A program made the translations under genes and the position numbers. A stretch of DNA of 43,122 nt from Planctomycetota bacterium (GTDB lineage: Bacteria; Planctomycetota; MHYJ01; WSZJ01), in contig JACPRD010000163.1 in NCBI GenBank assembly GCA_016190145.1, positions 1 to 43,122 of the forward strand, read 5' to 3'. Shown here in pieces: positions 33,554-41,313 of the stretch. The notes under the pieces are model-generated. The model was given only the letters and a program-made list of their open reading frames with translations. It searched no databases and was not told where the DNA came from. Within the stretch, counting starts at the first letter, position 1, and each line of letters starts with the position of its first letter.

Positions 33554-34267
33554 CTATGTTTTCGTGAGCACGTACCGGCTTTCCGACTTCCCGTCGCTGG
33601 CGAACCCGGTGATCTCCCAGCCCGCCCGGAACGCGGCCCGGATCTCGCGGCGGACGCGCATCCGTTCCCGCAGGACTCCGGCGGGATCGCGCTCGAGCAT
33701 GCGGTTCACGTCCACCGGCACCGCGATTGTCCTCAAGGCGCGGGCTTCCTCCAAGCGATAACGCCGGCCGCGCGGGCGGCGCAGATCCCAGCGCAGGAGC
33801 AGGCGGTCCGTGGGGAGGCCGCGGTTGAGGACGCTCGAGGAAGGGCCGTACAGGTCGACGAGGTACTCGCGGGCGGTGCCACCGAGGACGGCGATATTGA
33901 AGTGTGCGTTGCGGGACTGGAGGGGATCGAACGTCCACGTCATGAGGCCGACGCGCTGCTTCAGGACCTCGCGGCGCTGCGCCATCTTGAGCCGGCGGCC
34001 CAGGCCGAGGTTACGGTACTCGTCGAGGACGGCGAGCATGCGCGAGGCGTGCTGGAGGCGGCGGCCCTCGAGGCCGAGGAAGCCGAAGACGAACCCGGCC
34101 ATTTTCGGGCCGTCCCACGCGCCGAGGACGAGCCCGCCGTTTCGCTGGATGGTGATGAGCTCGTTGCGCGGGATGATCTCTCTGTCTTCGAATTTCCAGA
34201 CCGCCTTCTGCAGGCGCTCGATGGCGGCGTAGTCCTCGACGGTCCGTGCGCGCGCGATGCGGAGCAT
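33554..34267 (-). CDS. GNAT-superfamily acetyltransferase (COG3375-like)
   Basis: The 237-residue protein has the GNAT fold: FEDREIIPRNELITIQRNGGLVLGA, then SRMLAVLDEYRNLGLGRRLKMAQR, corresponding to the acetyl-CoA pyrophosphate loop. MTWTFDPLQSRNAHFNIAVLG follows. This last motif is characteristic of the COG3375 predicted acetyltransferases, which are longer than ordinary GNATs. The substrate is unknown. The gene is the first of the minus-strand operon; ATG 34267 lies 6 nt after a TACCAT box. Confidence 0.85.
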   Translation of the reverse strand: MLRIARARTVEDYAAIERLQKAVWKFEDREIIPRNELITIQRNGGLVLGAWDGPKMAGFVFGFLGLEGRRLQHASRMLAVLDEYRNLGLGRRLKMAQRREVLKQRVGLMTWTFDPLQSRNAHFNIAVLGGTAREYLVDLYGPSSSVLNRGLPTDRLLLRWDLRRPRGRRYRLEEARALRTIAVPVDVNRMLERDPAGVLRERMRVRREIRAAFRAGWEITGFASDGKSESRYVLTKT

Positions 34268-34273
34268 GGAACG

Positions 34274-34279
34274 ATGGTA
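34274..34279 (-). promoter_or_regulatory. -10 box of GNAT operon, leaderless start
   Basis: On the minus strand this reads TACCAT, followed by CGTTCC and ATG 34267. There is no ribosome binding site. The long palindrome at 34291-34455 lies just upstream. Confidence 0.45.
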
Positions 34280-34290
34280 AGCGGGAGGTC

Positions 34291-34455
34291 AGCCATAAGC
34301 CATAAGCCATAAGCGGCGCGCTTCGCGCGCCACATTGAGCGGAGTGGGCTTCAGTGTTCCTGGGCACACGACGGCCCGGGAACACTGAAGTCCACTCCGC
34401 CCGGGATGGCGCGCGAAGCGCGCCGCTTATGGCTTATGGCCTATGGCTTATGGCT
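34291..34455. repeat. Large nested palindrome with 7-bp AGCCATA units
   Basis: Arms of about 75-82 bp (34291-34365 and 34374-34455) are near reverse complements around a loop of about 8 bases. The outer part is three AGCCATA units on the left and four on the right. The next part is the self-complementary GGCGCGCTTCGCGCGCC, identical in both arms. The inner part is TTCAGTGTTCC-type sequence with a few differences. It lies between the GNAT start and the heparinase-like gene end. Confidence 0.95.
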
Positions 34456-34490
34456 GCCTCTGCCGACCGGGACCATGGCAATCCCATTCT

Positions 34491-36377
34491 CTACTTCGAA
34501 GCCGGCGCCTTCGGAACATCTCCCCTGGCTTGGAAGAAGAACTTCTTTCCCTCAATTTCCACGCCGGCGCGTCCGCCCTCCCGGACGAGCACTGCCTCCG
34601 GCGGGTCGGTCTTCGCATCGAGCGGCGCGAGCACGTGGAGAAATTCGTGGAGACCGGAGACCTCGATGCGCCACGCGCCGGGAACGGAGTAGCTGCCGGG
34701 CGCGTCTGGCGGGAAGTCCTTGCCGTCGACGAGACAGCCGGGGCCGACGGCCCTCGGTGCGGCGTTTTCGGGAAGAAGCGTCTTCCCCCAGAGCTTCGAC
34801 TCGCCCAGCGTCGCCGTGAACGTCTTCCCGTCAATCGAGGGCTCGGGCGTCACGTGCAGCAGCCAGCGCGGCGGGCTCTTCGTCACGAGCCGGTCGTACA
34901 CGATCAGCACTCCCGAATCGAGCCAGACCAGCTCGCGCCAGAACCACCCCACGAGCTTCGGGTCGTACGCCGCGCGCAGATCCGCCGCCACCCAGGTCCA
35001 CCCTTCCCCCGACTCCCACCCGACGATGTCCCCGGTCTCGAGCTGGTTCGACCGCTTCTTCTTCTCCCAGTCCCCGAGATCCTGGAAATCCTGCCGGTTC
35101 ACGATCCGCTGCCCGCCGTCGGCGTCCTTGCCCATCACGATCGCGTTGTGCGCGACCGTCTTCCTCAGGTACTCCATCCGGTGCGGCGCGTTGAACCCCC
35201 CGTACGACCCGCTGTCCAGCGCGAGCCACCCGCGCCGGTAGATCGTGAACGACCCCTGGTCGAAATGCCCGTGGTTGTCGAAGTAGTCCCCCGCCTTGAA
35301 GAACACCGCCGTCGCGGCGTCGTCCCACCCCGTGCGGAACGCCGCCTGCCCGATCGTCGCCCGCCCGAACAGCCGCGTGCGCGGCGGCTCGTACGCCCCC
35401 GGGTCCGCCCACTCGCGCCCGAAGACGAACAGGTCCGGCAGCACGCACGCGTGATACCCCGCGTTCCCCGGAAACGCCGCCGCGATCCGCCGCGACAGCC
35501 ACGCCCCGACCGGCGCCCCCGTCCCCAGCGCGAGCATGTCCACCGTGCAGCGCACCTCCTCCTTCATCGAAGCGCGCGACCCGCCCACGCAGTCCCCCCA
35601 CCGCGGCCACGTCCCGTCCGGCGCCGCCAGCAGCGCCATGTACTCCAGCCGCCCCTCCAGCCAGTTCCCCCGCTCCTTCGCCCACCCGAACCCGTCGTAC
35701 CCCTGCGCGCTCTTCATCGCCCACAGCGCATACCCCAGCGGCTGAAACCCCTCCGCCACCCCGTACGACATCCCTGCCACCGCCCCCCCGTCCAGCGCCG
35801 CCATCGCCGGCGCGTACACCGTCTCGAAATACTCCCGCGCGAACTTCGCGTACTCCGCCCCCTTCGCCCCGTCCAGCGCCGCCCCCGCCAGCGCCACCCC
35901 CATCAGCGACCGCGGCGCCGACGTGTGCCACACCGAATCCCCGTTCCCCTTCAGGAACTCCACGCACGAGTCCGCCGTCTTCACGATCTTCTCTTCCACC
36001 ATCTTCCGCTCCGCCACCCCGAACTTCTTCCACCCCGAAAGCCAGTCGTACGCCACCGGCAGCTCCAGCACCGGCCCCAGCGCCGAAAGCCCGTACCCCT
36101 CGTCCGCGCTCATTCCCTTGAGCGCGTCGAGGCACGCCTGCGCCGAGGCCTCGTCGCCGGTGAGTCTCCAATGAAGCGCCTTCCCGTGCGTCGTCTCCTT
36201 CAGTTCCCCGAGCCGGTCGCTCCACGGCCTGAGCTTTGCTTTCTTCCGGATTTCGGGAAGTGACGGTCCGTCCGCCCAGGCCTCGGCGCGGAGGAAGACG
36301 CGGGGGTGGGCGGGGTCGGCGAGGGCGGCAGTGGACAGAAAGAGGAGCGCGGCGGCTGCCGGCAATGACACTCGCAT
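34491..36377 (-). CDS. Heparinase II/III-like polysaccharide lyase, secreted
   Basis: The 628-residue protein begins with a signal peptide (MRVSLPAAAALLFLSTAALA). An alpha-helical toroid domain (about residues 30-330) and a beta-sandwich C-terminus (about 345-628) follow. The DYFDNHGHFDQGSFTIYRRG and DSGSYGG motifs and TVAHNAIVM (a conserved His) are characteristic of the heparinase II/III family, which cleaves uronic-acid-containing polysaccharides. The real substrate is uncertain. The ATG at 36377 has GGGGAGAGGG upstream. Planctomycetes are known for large polysaccharide-degrading repertoires, so the context fits. The palindrome at 34291-34455 lies just beyond its stop. Confidence 0.87.
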   Translation of the reverse strand: MRVSLPAAAALLFLSTAALADPAHPRVFLRAEAWADGPSLPEIRKKAKLRPWSDRLGELKETTHGKALHWRLTGDEASAQACLDALKGMSADEGYGLSALGPVLELPVAYDWLSGWKKFGVAERKMVEEKIVKTADSCVEFLKGNGDSVWHTSAPRSLMGVALAGAALDGAKGAEYAKFAREYFETVYAPAMAALDGGAVAGMSYGVAEGFQPLGYALWAMKSAQGYDGFGWAKERGNWLEGRLEYMALLAAPDGTWPRWGDCVGGSRASMKEEVRCTVDMLALGTGAPVGAWLSRRIAAAFPGNAGYHACVLPDLFVFGREWADPGAYEPPRTRLFGRATIGQAAFRTGWDDAATAVFFKAGDYFDNHGHFDQGSFTIYRRGWLALDSGSYGGFNAPHRMEYLRKTVAHNAIVMGKDADGGQRIVNRQDFQDLGDWEKKKRSNQLETGDIVGWESGEGWTWVAADLRAAYDPKLVGWFWRELVWLDSGVLIVYDRLVTKSPPRWLLHVTPEPSIDGKTFTATLGESKLWGKTLLPENAAPRAVGPGCLVDGKDFPPDAPGSYSVPGAWRIEVSGLHEFLHVLAPLDAKTDPPEAVLVREGGRAGVEIEGKKFFFQARGDVPKAPASK

Positions 36378-36650
36378 GAGCCCTCTCCCCTGGGGTCCGG
36401 TGAATCTGAGGGGGGATGGTGCCATACGCGGCAGGTTAAGACGACTATCGGCGCGCACGCCGGATCCTGGAGAATGGAAGATCAACGCCGCGAGACTTGC
36501 GGGAACCCAGCTGCGGACCATCACGCACACGCGACGGGCCCGCGAACTGGCGCGAAATCCTCCTCGAGAACGCAGGCTGGTCAAGGGCCCAGACCAGGAC
36601 ATGCTCCATATCAGCTATGCTATTCTCGCTGGAGCGGATGCGGTGGATTC

Positions 36651-37070
36651 ATGGAACCGAGCTCACATCGCCTGCGAAACTACCTGAAAGGCCGTCGGTC
36701 GCGTCTGCCGGCAGAAGGGATCGACCCCGCCGCTTCTCGGTACCCCCTCGGAGATCGCAAGATGCCTCGAAGTCGCGATCGAATGAGAGCCGAACTCCGG
36801 CGAGATCGGAGGTCGATCGCGAGTCGCCTGGAACAGGCCCGCCGCGAGGGTCGTCTCGACGCGGAGATTCGGTTGCTGGAGAAGGAGGGCTGGGAAGCCC
36901 TGCAGAAGGAACTGCGTGCGCAGGGGATGTCTCAAGCGGAAATCGTCCGTCGTTTCCCTCCGATGCGAAGCGGTCGCGTCGCCGGGGAATTGCGCGCCTT
37001 GAATCGCCGCTCCCGAGCAAACGCCTCCTCCAAAAATGGGCACAGATCCCCCTGGCCCCAGGAACGCTGA
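36651..37070 (+). CDS. Hypothetical basic helical protein (139 aa)
   Basis: I do not recognise this protein. It is rich in Arg and Glu, with a long predicted helix in the C-terminal half (RMRAELRRDRRSIASRLEQ and following, quoted in part). The start ATG 36651 has a weak GGTGG upstream; ATG 36762 (MPRSRDRMRAELRRD) is an alternative. It overlaps the next gene by 35 nt. The reading frame is open well beyond what its composition suggests, but real coding is only moderately supported. Confidence 0.45.
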   Translation: MEPSSHRLRNYLKGRRSRLPAEGIDPAASRYPLGDRKMPRSRDRMRAELRRDRRSIASRLEQARREGRLDAEIRLLEKEGWEALQKELRAQGMSQAEIVRRFPPMRSGRVAGELRALNRRSRANASSKNGHRSPWPQER

Positions 37071-37548
37071 CTCCGACCTGCCGCCGACTCGCTCCGGAAG
37101 CCGGCCGCTCTTCCCTATTGGCTGCTGTGCCCTGAACGGGACGGCCATCCTCATCGTCGGGATCTCCGCAGTGCTGGTCGTCATCGTCGGAGGCTGGTGG
37201 CACGTGCGGCGGCAGGAGTCGCGGAAGCGTGGTTGTCTCTTTCAGTTTGCGATGATCCGCACTTCTCTCGTCATGTACGAAACCACGTACGGCACCTACC
37301 CACCACCGCCGAACGCGGCGGTCGTGGCCGCGCTTCGCGGGCCGGGATCACCGGAATTCGATTTCCTCGGCCCGTGCGACATGTCGGCGACCGGAGAGTA
37401 CGTCGATCCGTGGGGGCGACCGTTCGTCTTCCGACCGTATGGTCCCGGCGCGGCCCCCGAGAAGGGGCCGCCGTACCGGATTTACTCCGTCGGTCCTAAC
37501 GGGAAGGACGAGTTGGGTGGCGGGGACGATATCTCGCCCTCGCGTTGA
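37036..37548 (+). CDS. Type II secretion pseudopilin-like protein (GspG-like C-terminus)
   Basis: The 170-residue protein has one transmembrane helix (about residues 35-57), preceded by a 34-residue hydrophilic stretch that is unusual for a pseudopilin. The C-terminal part carries the GspG signature: YVDPWGRPFVFRPYG, YRIYSVGPNGKDELGGGDDI, the calcium-binding region of major pseudopilins. MYETTYGTYPPPPN is also typical. The expected prepilin peptidase site (G|FTLIE) is missing. It may be a GspG-like protein with an altered N-terminus, or a related one recruited for another role. It overlaps the upstream hypothetical gene. Confidence 0.65.
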   Translation: MGTDPPGPRNADSDLPPTRSGSRPLFPIGCCALNGTAILIVGISAVLVVIVGGWWHVRRQESRKRGCLFQFAMIRTSLVMYETTYGTYPPPPNAAVVAALRGPGSPEFDFLGPCDMSATGEYVDPWGRPFVFRPYGPGAAPEKGPPYRIYSVGPNGKDELGGGDDISPSR

Positions 37549-37579
37549 CGAGATCGGCGCGCGTTCCCGTGTCGGACCC

Positions 37580-37710
37580 TTCCGTGCTCCTCCGTCCCTC
37601 CGCGGTTTCCGCGTTCTGCCCTTTTTACCGATGGAGAGATCCGGCCCATTTTTTTCTCTTACAAAAAAAAGACAAACGCGGAAACCTCGGAGGGACGGAG
37701 AAGCACGGAA
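37580..37710. repeat. Inverted repeat with 36-bp arms
   Basis: Arms 37580-37615 and 37675-37710 are reverse complements at 34 of 36 positions. The arm has a loose 8-bp rhythm (CTCCGTCC, CTCCGCGG, TTTCCGCG). The 59-nt loop contains long T and A runs (TTTTTTT, AAAAAAAA). It lies between the pseudopilin-like gene and the diacylglycerol-kinase-family gene. Confidence 0.9.
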
Positions 37711-37769
37711 CCTCATCGCGGAACCCCTCGCCGGATCGCCGCCTCATGGCGCCCCCTGAGGAACCCCCA

Positions 37770-37775
37770 TACAAT
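37770..37775 (+). promoter_or_regulatory. -10 box of DAG-kinase-family gene, leaderless start
   Basis: TACAAT is followed by 8 C-rich bases and then TTG 37784. There is no ribosome binding site. Confidence 0.5.
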
Positions 37776-37783
37776 CCCCCCCG

Positions 37784-38659
37784 TTGAACCCCATCCTCAT
37801 CATCGCCAACCCCATCTCCGGCCGCGGCCGCGGTGCGCGCGTCGTGCCCAAACTGGAAAAGCGGCTGCGCGAACTTGGCCACGAGGTCGAAGTCCTCTTC
37901 ACGTCAAAGCGGGGCGACGGAACTGAATTCGCCAAACGCGCGCGCGACTTCGCGACCGTCCTCGCCGTCGGCGGCGACGGCACCGTGAACGAAATCCTGA
38001 ACGGCCTCCCCGAAAACCCGCCGCCGATCGCCCAGTTCCCCATCGGCACCGCCAACGTCCTCGCCAAATCCTTCGGCCTCCCCCGCGCCCCCCTCCCCGC
38101 CGCCGACCTCGTCCACGCCGGCACCACCGTCCCCGTGGACGTCGGCACCGCCAACGGCCGCCGCTTCATCCTCATGGCCAGCACCGGCTTCGACGCCCAG
38201 GTCGTCTACGACTTCCACCGCGCGCGCACCGGCGCGATCCGGATGGTCCAGTACTTCGCCTGGTCGCTCCGCGCCATCTTCACCTACCAGCCCCCGCGTT
38301 TCCGCGTCACCGCCGACGGCGTCCGCCTCCCCGACGCCTCCTTCGTCCTCGCCTCCAACCTCCCCTGCTACGGCGGCCCCCTCGCCTTCACCCGCGACGC
38401 CCGCCCCGACGACGGCGCCCTCGACCTCCTCGTCTTCAGCGCCTGGGGCCGCCGCAACGTCGTCCGCCTCTTCGCCGAAGCCTTCGCCGGCGACCCGTGC
38501 TCCATGTCCGGCGCCACCTGGGTCCGCGCGAAGTCCGCACGCATCGAGTGCGACGGCGCCGCGCCGTGGCAGGTAGACGGGGATCCGGGGGAGAAAGTGC
38601 CGCTCGAGATCGGGATGGCGCCGGCGGGGATCCGGCTGGTGGCGCCGGCGCTCGATTGA
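37784..38659 (+). CDS. Diacylglycerol kinase/YegS-family lipid kinase
   Basis: The 291-residue protein has the catalytic GGDGT motif (residues 63-67), FPIGTANVLAKSFGLPR and an N-terminal IIANPISGRGRG. These are the signatures of the YegS/DagK/LCB5 family. It phosphorylates a lipid or sphingosine-type alcohol with ATP. It starts at TTG 37784, 8 nt after a -10 box; the first residues MNPILIIANP are family-typical. Length is normal. Confidence 0.9.
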   Translation: MNPILIIANPISGRGRGARVVPKLEKRLRELGHEVEVLFTSKRGDGTEFAKRARDFATVLAVGGDGTVNEILNGLPENPPPIAQFPIGTANVLAKSFGLPRAPLPAADLVHAGTTVPVDVGTANGRRFILMASTGFDAQVVYDFHRARTGAIRMVQYFAWSLRAIFTYQPPRFRVTADGVRLPDASFVLASNLPCYGGPLAFTRDARPDDGALDLLVFSAWGRRNVVRLFAEAFAGDPCSMSGATWVRAKSARIECDGAAPWQVDGDPGEKVPLEIGMAPAGIRLVAPALD

Positions 38660-38694
38660 ACACCGAGGTCCCGGAACTCTGTGTCGAGGTGGGC

Positions 38695-38865
38695 ATGACA
38701 CCTGCCTTCCGGGTGCAGCACCTTACGCAGTATTGGCAGAGCATTTACGGAGATCCTCATGATTCGAACTGCTCGCTTGTTCACGCCATGCGCCGACCGC
38801 GAGATGCCGCAATGTACGGAAACGACTTTGGGCTTGCTCCAGATTCCCGAAAGCCGGTATCATGA
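38695..38865 (+). CDS. Possible small gene coupled to the next (56 aa)
   Basis: A 56-codon frame from ATG 38695 (GAGG upstream) ends in a stop that overlaps the following start as ATGA. The peptide (beginning MTPAFRVQHLTQYWQSIYGD) is not recognised and has no membrane segment. The ATGA overlap with the 305-residue gene is the main support for it; otherwise it could be chance. It lies at the left edge of a lower-GC stretch. Confidence 0.4.
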   Translation: MTPAFRVQHLTQYWQSIYGDPHDSNCSLVHAMRRPRDAAMYGNDFGLAPDSRKPVS

Positions 38866-39779
38866 GAAACAAGTCGTGGGCTGATAGGTGCGGCCTGTCA
38901 TCTGAACGTAGTACTCGGAGGCAGCGAACATCGCTGGAACTAATGACATCTTTGATACACGAATACCTCTGCGCCCTCAGAAGTGCACTGACCGCCAGCG
39001 CCAAATCAGATGAGCTGCGCTTGATGCGATGCGATCGCGTACTCACTCAAGTCGCAAGTGATGGCAACACTCGTCATCTGGCGCAGTTTCGAAGCGTTCT
39101 CGCCCGCGCCTTGCAATTGGGGTCACCATTCGACGGATTCCTGGCACATGCGGCCCTGGAACTCCTCGCTGCCGGATTGGGAACCTCCGCGGAAGTTCAT
39201 TCCCGCCTAAGCACCGGAAGTGGTGTGGTTCATGTGCATCATAATCCAGTTCACTCAGGGCCCAGAAAAGGAAAGGAGGCACGGACTCCGCCACAATCCA
39301 CCTCGGCCGCTAGCTCCACCATCCTGTCACCCTCGCAAGAACAAGATTTGTTAGGCATTGTGGCAAGCGCGGCGGTTGAACCCGAAACCCTGGATCCGCA
39401 AAAGTGGGTAGATATTGAAATTAGAACTGCTTCCGTCAGTCACACTTATTTGCGGACAATCCGGTCGTTGGCGAATGTCAACTTCGCTCAGATATTCGTA
39501 TTCGGATTTCCTTTTCGACCCAGACAGACCGGAAACATCTTGCTTGCGGCGCTCCGCAAGCTACACTTGCCGGTAGTCGGGTTGGTTGACCTATCCAATC
39601 TGTCCATAGCCGAGTTGGGGAGACTGAATGCGCGCGACATCAAGATAGCGGCATTCCACTTCGGGGCCGGATGTCGACAGGTTTGGCGGTTTGACTTGGC
39701 GTCAATCTGGCACTGCCTCTCTCCGGCGAATCGAAATATGCTCGACCTTGAACCGCCCCCACCCTCCGTGCAATGTTAG
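38862..39779 (+). CDS. Hypothetical protein (305 aa) in lower-GC stretch
   Basis: I do not recognise this protein. It is soluble, without signal peptide or membrane segments. Its codon use is AT-richer than the rest of the window. The C-terminal third has alternating hydrophobic beta-like segments (AQIFVFGFPFRPRQTGN, LPVVGLVDLSNLSI). A second start is possible at about 38943 (MTSLIHEYLCALR). It is convergent with the 320-residue gene, with 26 nt between stops. Its composition and lack of relatives suggest horizontal acquisition. Confidence 0.6.
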   Translation: MRNKSWADRCGLSSERSTRRQRTSLELMTSLIHEYLCALRSALTASAKSDELRLMRCDRVLTQVASDGNTRHLAQFRSVLARALQLGSPFDGFLAHAALELLAAGLGTSAEVHSRLSTGSGVVHVHHNPVHSGPRKGKEARTPPQSTSAASSTILSPSQEQDLLGIVASAAVEPETLDPQKWVDIEIRTASVSHTYLRTIRSLANVNFAQIFVFGFPFRPRQTGNILLAALRKLHLPVVGLVDLSNLSIAELGRLNARDIKIAAFHFGAGCRQVWRFDLASIWHCLSPANRNMLDLEPPPPSVQC

Positions 39780-39805
39780 AAGAGCTGACGACTCCGATCT
39801 TTGCT

Positions 39806-40768
39806 TTACTTCCCTGTCGGGAAGTCGCTAGTATCAAAAATGGGTTCGAATACCATTGGAAGCCCCTTCTTGGATCTCCACCCATTGTACTTGCGAAGCG
39901 CCTCGCCTTCCAGCTTGCACGGCAATCCCCAAGGGATCGGTTGTCCCTGCATGTTTAGGATGTACGGCTGGAACCAAGCTTGAGTTCCCCCTCTGCCATC
40001 CGATTTGACTACTACGTCTTGGAAGTCAATTTCTAAGTCATCACAAGGATTCTTCGCCACGCCAGTCTCACCTCCCCCGGGAGGCGCGCTCGCGCCTGCA
40101 CCACCTTGGCCCGCCTTAGGAAAGAAGTTCTTGCATCTCTCGATTCCATCCATGAGTTTCTTGTGACAATCCGCTAGGAAGCCGGGTTGCTCAGCCAATC
40201 CGCGCATGCGAGCATCCCGGACACATTCCAGGTACTGCATGTAATATGAGAATATGCACCACTTCATCCATGCAGGATTTCCGGATTCACTAACAAGCTT
40301 CTCCCAATCAATCATCACTTTCGGAGGCATCCACTCGTCTTTTACATCCCCAGGCTGGATGTCTCTCCAGTCAAAAAGCAAACCAGGTGAAAATCCTGTC
40401 CAGACTTCCATGTAGCTGGGCGTCAGGCAGTGGCGGGTAATGTCGGTACCCATCGCGGTGACGCCAGTGTCCTCCGCCGTTAAGAAACTGATTTGTGAAA
40501 CAAGCTCATAACTCGGAATGCCATTTGGGTGCCCGGCCGAATAGCTGCGAATCGATGTCGGGCTGGGCCAAGCCCGAGGCTGTGAAGGAGACTCAGCGGC
40601 CTTCGGCGATCCTGGGCGGACTTGGTCCCACGATTGTTTTCCATCCATTCGGGGTGTCTGTGTCAGCGCAGTGTTCATCTGGGCAGACGTTGGCACACTG
40701 CCCGAGTTCGTCAGTGACCCACTAGCGAAGGCGCGCTGAATCGTCGACAGGATGAGATCAATCGGCAT
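39806..40768 (-). CDS. Hypothetical protein (320 aa) in lower-GC stretch
   Basis: I do not recognise this protein. The N-terminal 80 residues are Ser/Pro/Thr-rich and low-complexity; the middle is Trp/Tyr-rich (MEVWTGFSPGLLFDWRDIQ, WMKWCIFSYYMQYLECVRD). There is a Gly/Ala-rich linker and a C-terminal domain. The start ATG 40768 is preceded by AAGGAG with a 6-nt gap, better than the upstream ATG at 40789. Its codon use is AT-rich like its convergent neighbour. It follows the phage-like cluster on the same strand, so it could be a structural or effector component of that cluster (inference). Confidence 0.65.
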   Translation of the reverse strand: MPIDLILSTIQRAFASGSLTNSGSVPTSAQMNTALTQTPRMDGKQSWDQVRPGSPKAAESPSQPRAWPSPTSIRSYSAGHPNGIPSYELVSQISFLTAEDTGVTAMGTDITRHCLTPSYMEVWTGFSPGLLFDWRDIQPGDVKDEWMPPKVMIDWEKLVSESGNPAWMKWCIFSYYMQYLECVRDARMRGLAEQPGFLADCHKKLMDGIERCKNFFPKAGQGGAGASAPPGGGETGVAKNPCDDLEIDFQDVVVKSDGRGGTQAWFQPYILNMQGQPIPWGLPCKLEGEALRKYNGWRSKKGLPMVFEPIFDTSDFPTGK

Positions 40769-40817
40769 TTCTGACTCCTTGTTTGTCATTCGGAGCTCTT
40801 AGCTGGAGATCGTTAGA

Positions 40818-41192
40818 TCAACTCTGGAGCGCGCGTGTGAAGAGCCGCGCGAGAATGCTGTCGGTATTCCCGTTCAACACCCTCACCTTCACGAACTCGT
40901 AATTCACCACCGGGAGCCCAGCCGCCCACCAGGCGCCGAGCTGGGTGACCTGCCACGTGCCGATCTGGAATTCGTTTTCGCCGTCGGCGCTGCCGAAGAG
41001 GGCGAAGTTGAGGGTGACGGCGGCGCCGGCGTAGAGCCAGACGCCGCCGACGAGGAAGCGGTTGGCGCGGCGGACGGGGATCCAGGAGGAGTCGTCGGAC
41101 TGGTTGGGGGTGAGGCCTTTCTGATCCCAGAGGAGGATGTCCTCGGAGAAGCCCTCGCCCGATTCGGGGAGCGGGCCGTAGCCGACGGTCAT
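40818..41192 (-). CDS. Phage-like small beta-rich protein (124 aa)
   Basis: I do not recognise this protein. It has alternating beta-like segments (ANRFLVGGVWLYAGAAVTLNFALFG, FVKVRVLNG) and no membrane helix. By position and pattern it resembles the middle of the 235-residue protein at 41668-42375, so the two may be diverged paralogs. The same frame stays open further upstream to an ATG at 41273 that is followed two codons later by TGA. GGGGAGG lies 8 nt before that ATG, which raises the possibility that the gene once started there (MS-stop-PKAAAAALEGAHSCSCPP in pieces). It is separated from the 100-residue gene by about 120 nt. Confidence 0.6.
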   Translation of the reverse strand: MTVGYGPLPESGEGFSEDILLWDQKGLTPNQSDDSSWIPVRRANRFLVGGVWLYAGAAVTLNFALFGSADGENEFQIGTWQVTQLGAWWAAGLPVVNYEFVKVRVLNGNTDSILARLFTRALQS

Positions 41193-41285
41193 GGCGGGGG
41201 CGATGGCGGCGGGCGGGCAGGAGCACGAGTGGGCGCCCTCCAGGGCGGCGGCGGCGGCCTTCGGTCACGACATCGGCGGGTCCTC

Positions 41286-41313
41286 CCCTGAGCGAGCGAA
41301 GCGAGTCGAAGGG
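41286..41313. repeat. Degenerate AGCGAGCGA-type repeat
   Basis: CCCTGAGCGAGCGAAGCGAGTCGAAGGG-type element (written here in the pieces CCCTGAGCGAGCGAA and GCGAGTCGAAGGG). It shares the GCGAGCGAAGCGAG core with the repeat at 1-28 and 14636-14663. It lies directly after the stop of the DUF1360 gene. Confidence 0.6.

Noticed and set aside
34354..34819. Overlapping frames on both strands that share the peptide APLMAYGLWL
   Set aside because: They arise because the AGCCATA palindrome reads the same way on both strands; the peptides are a by-product of repeat DNA.
41271..41273. TGA codon in the 5' frame of the 124-residue gene as possible selenocysteine
   Set aside because: There is no visible SECIS hairpin, TGA is an ordinary stop for many genes in the window, and a single C-to-T change explains it more simply.
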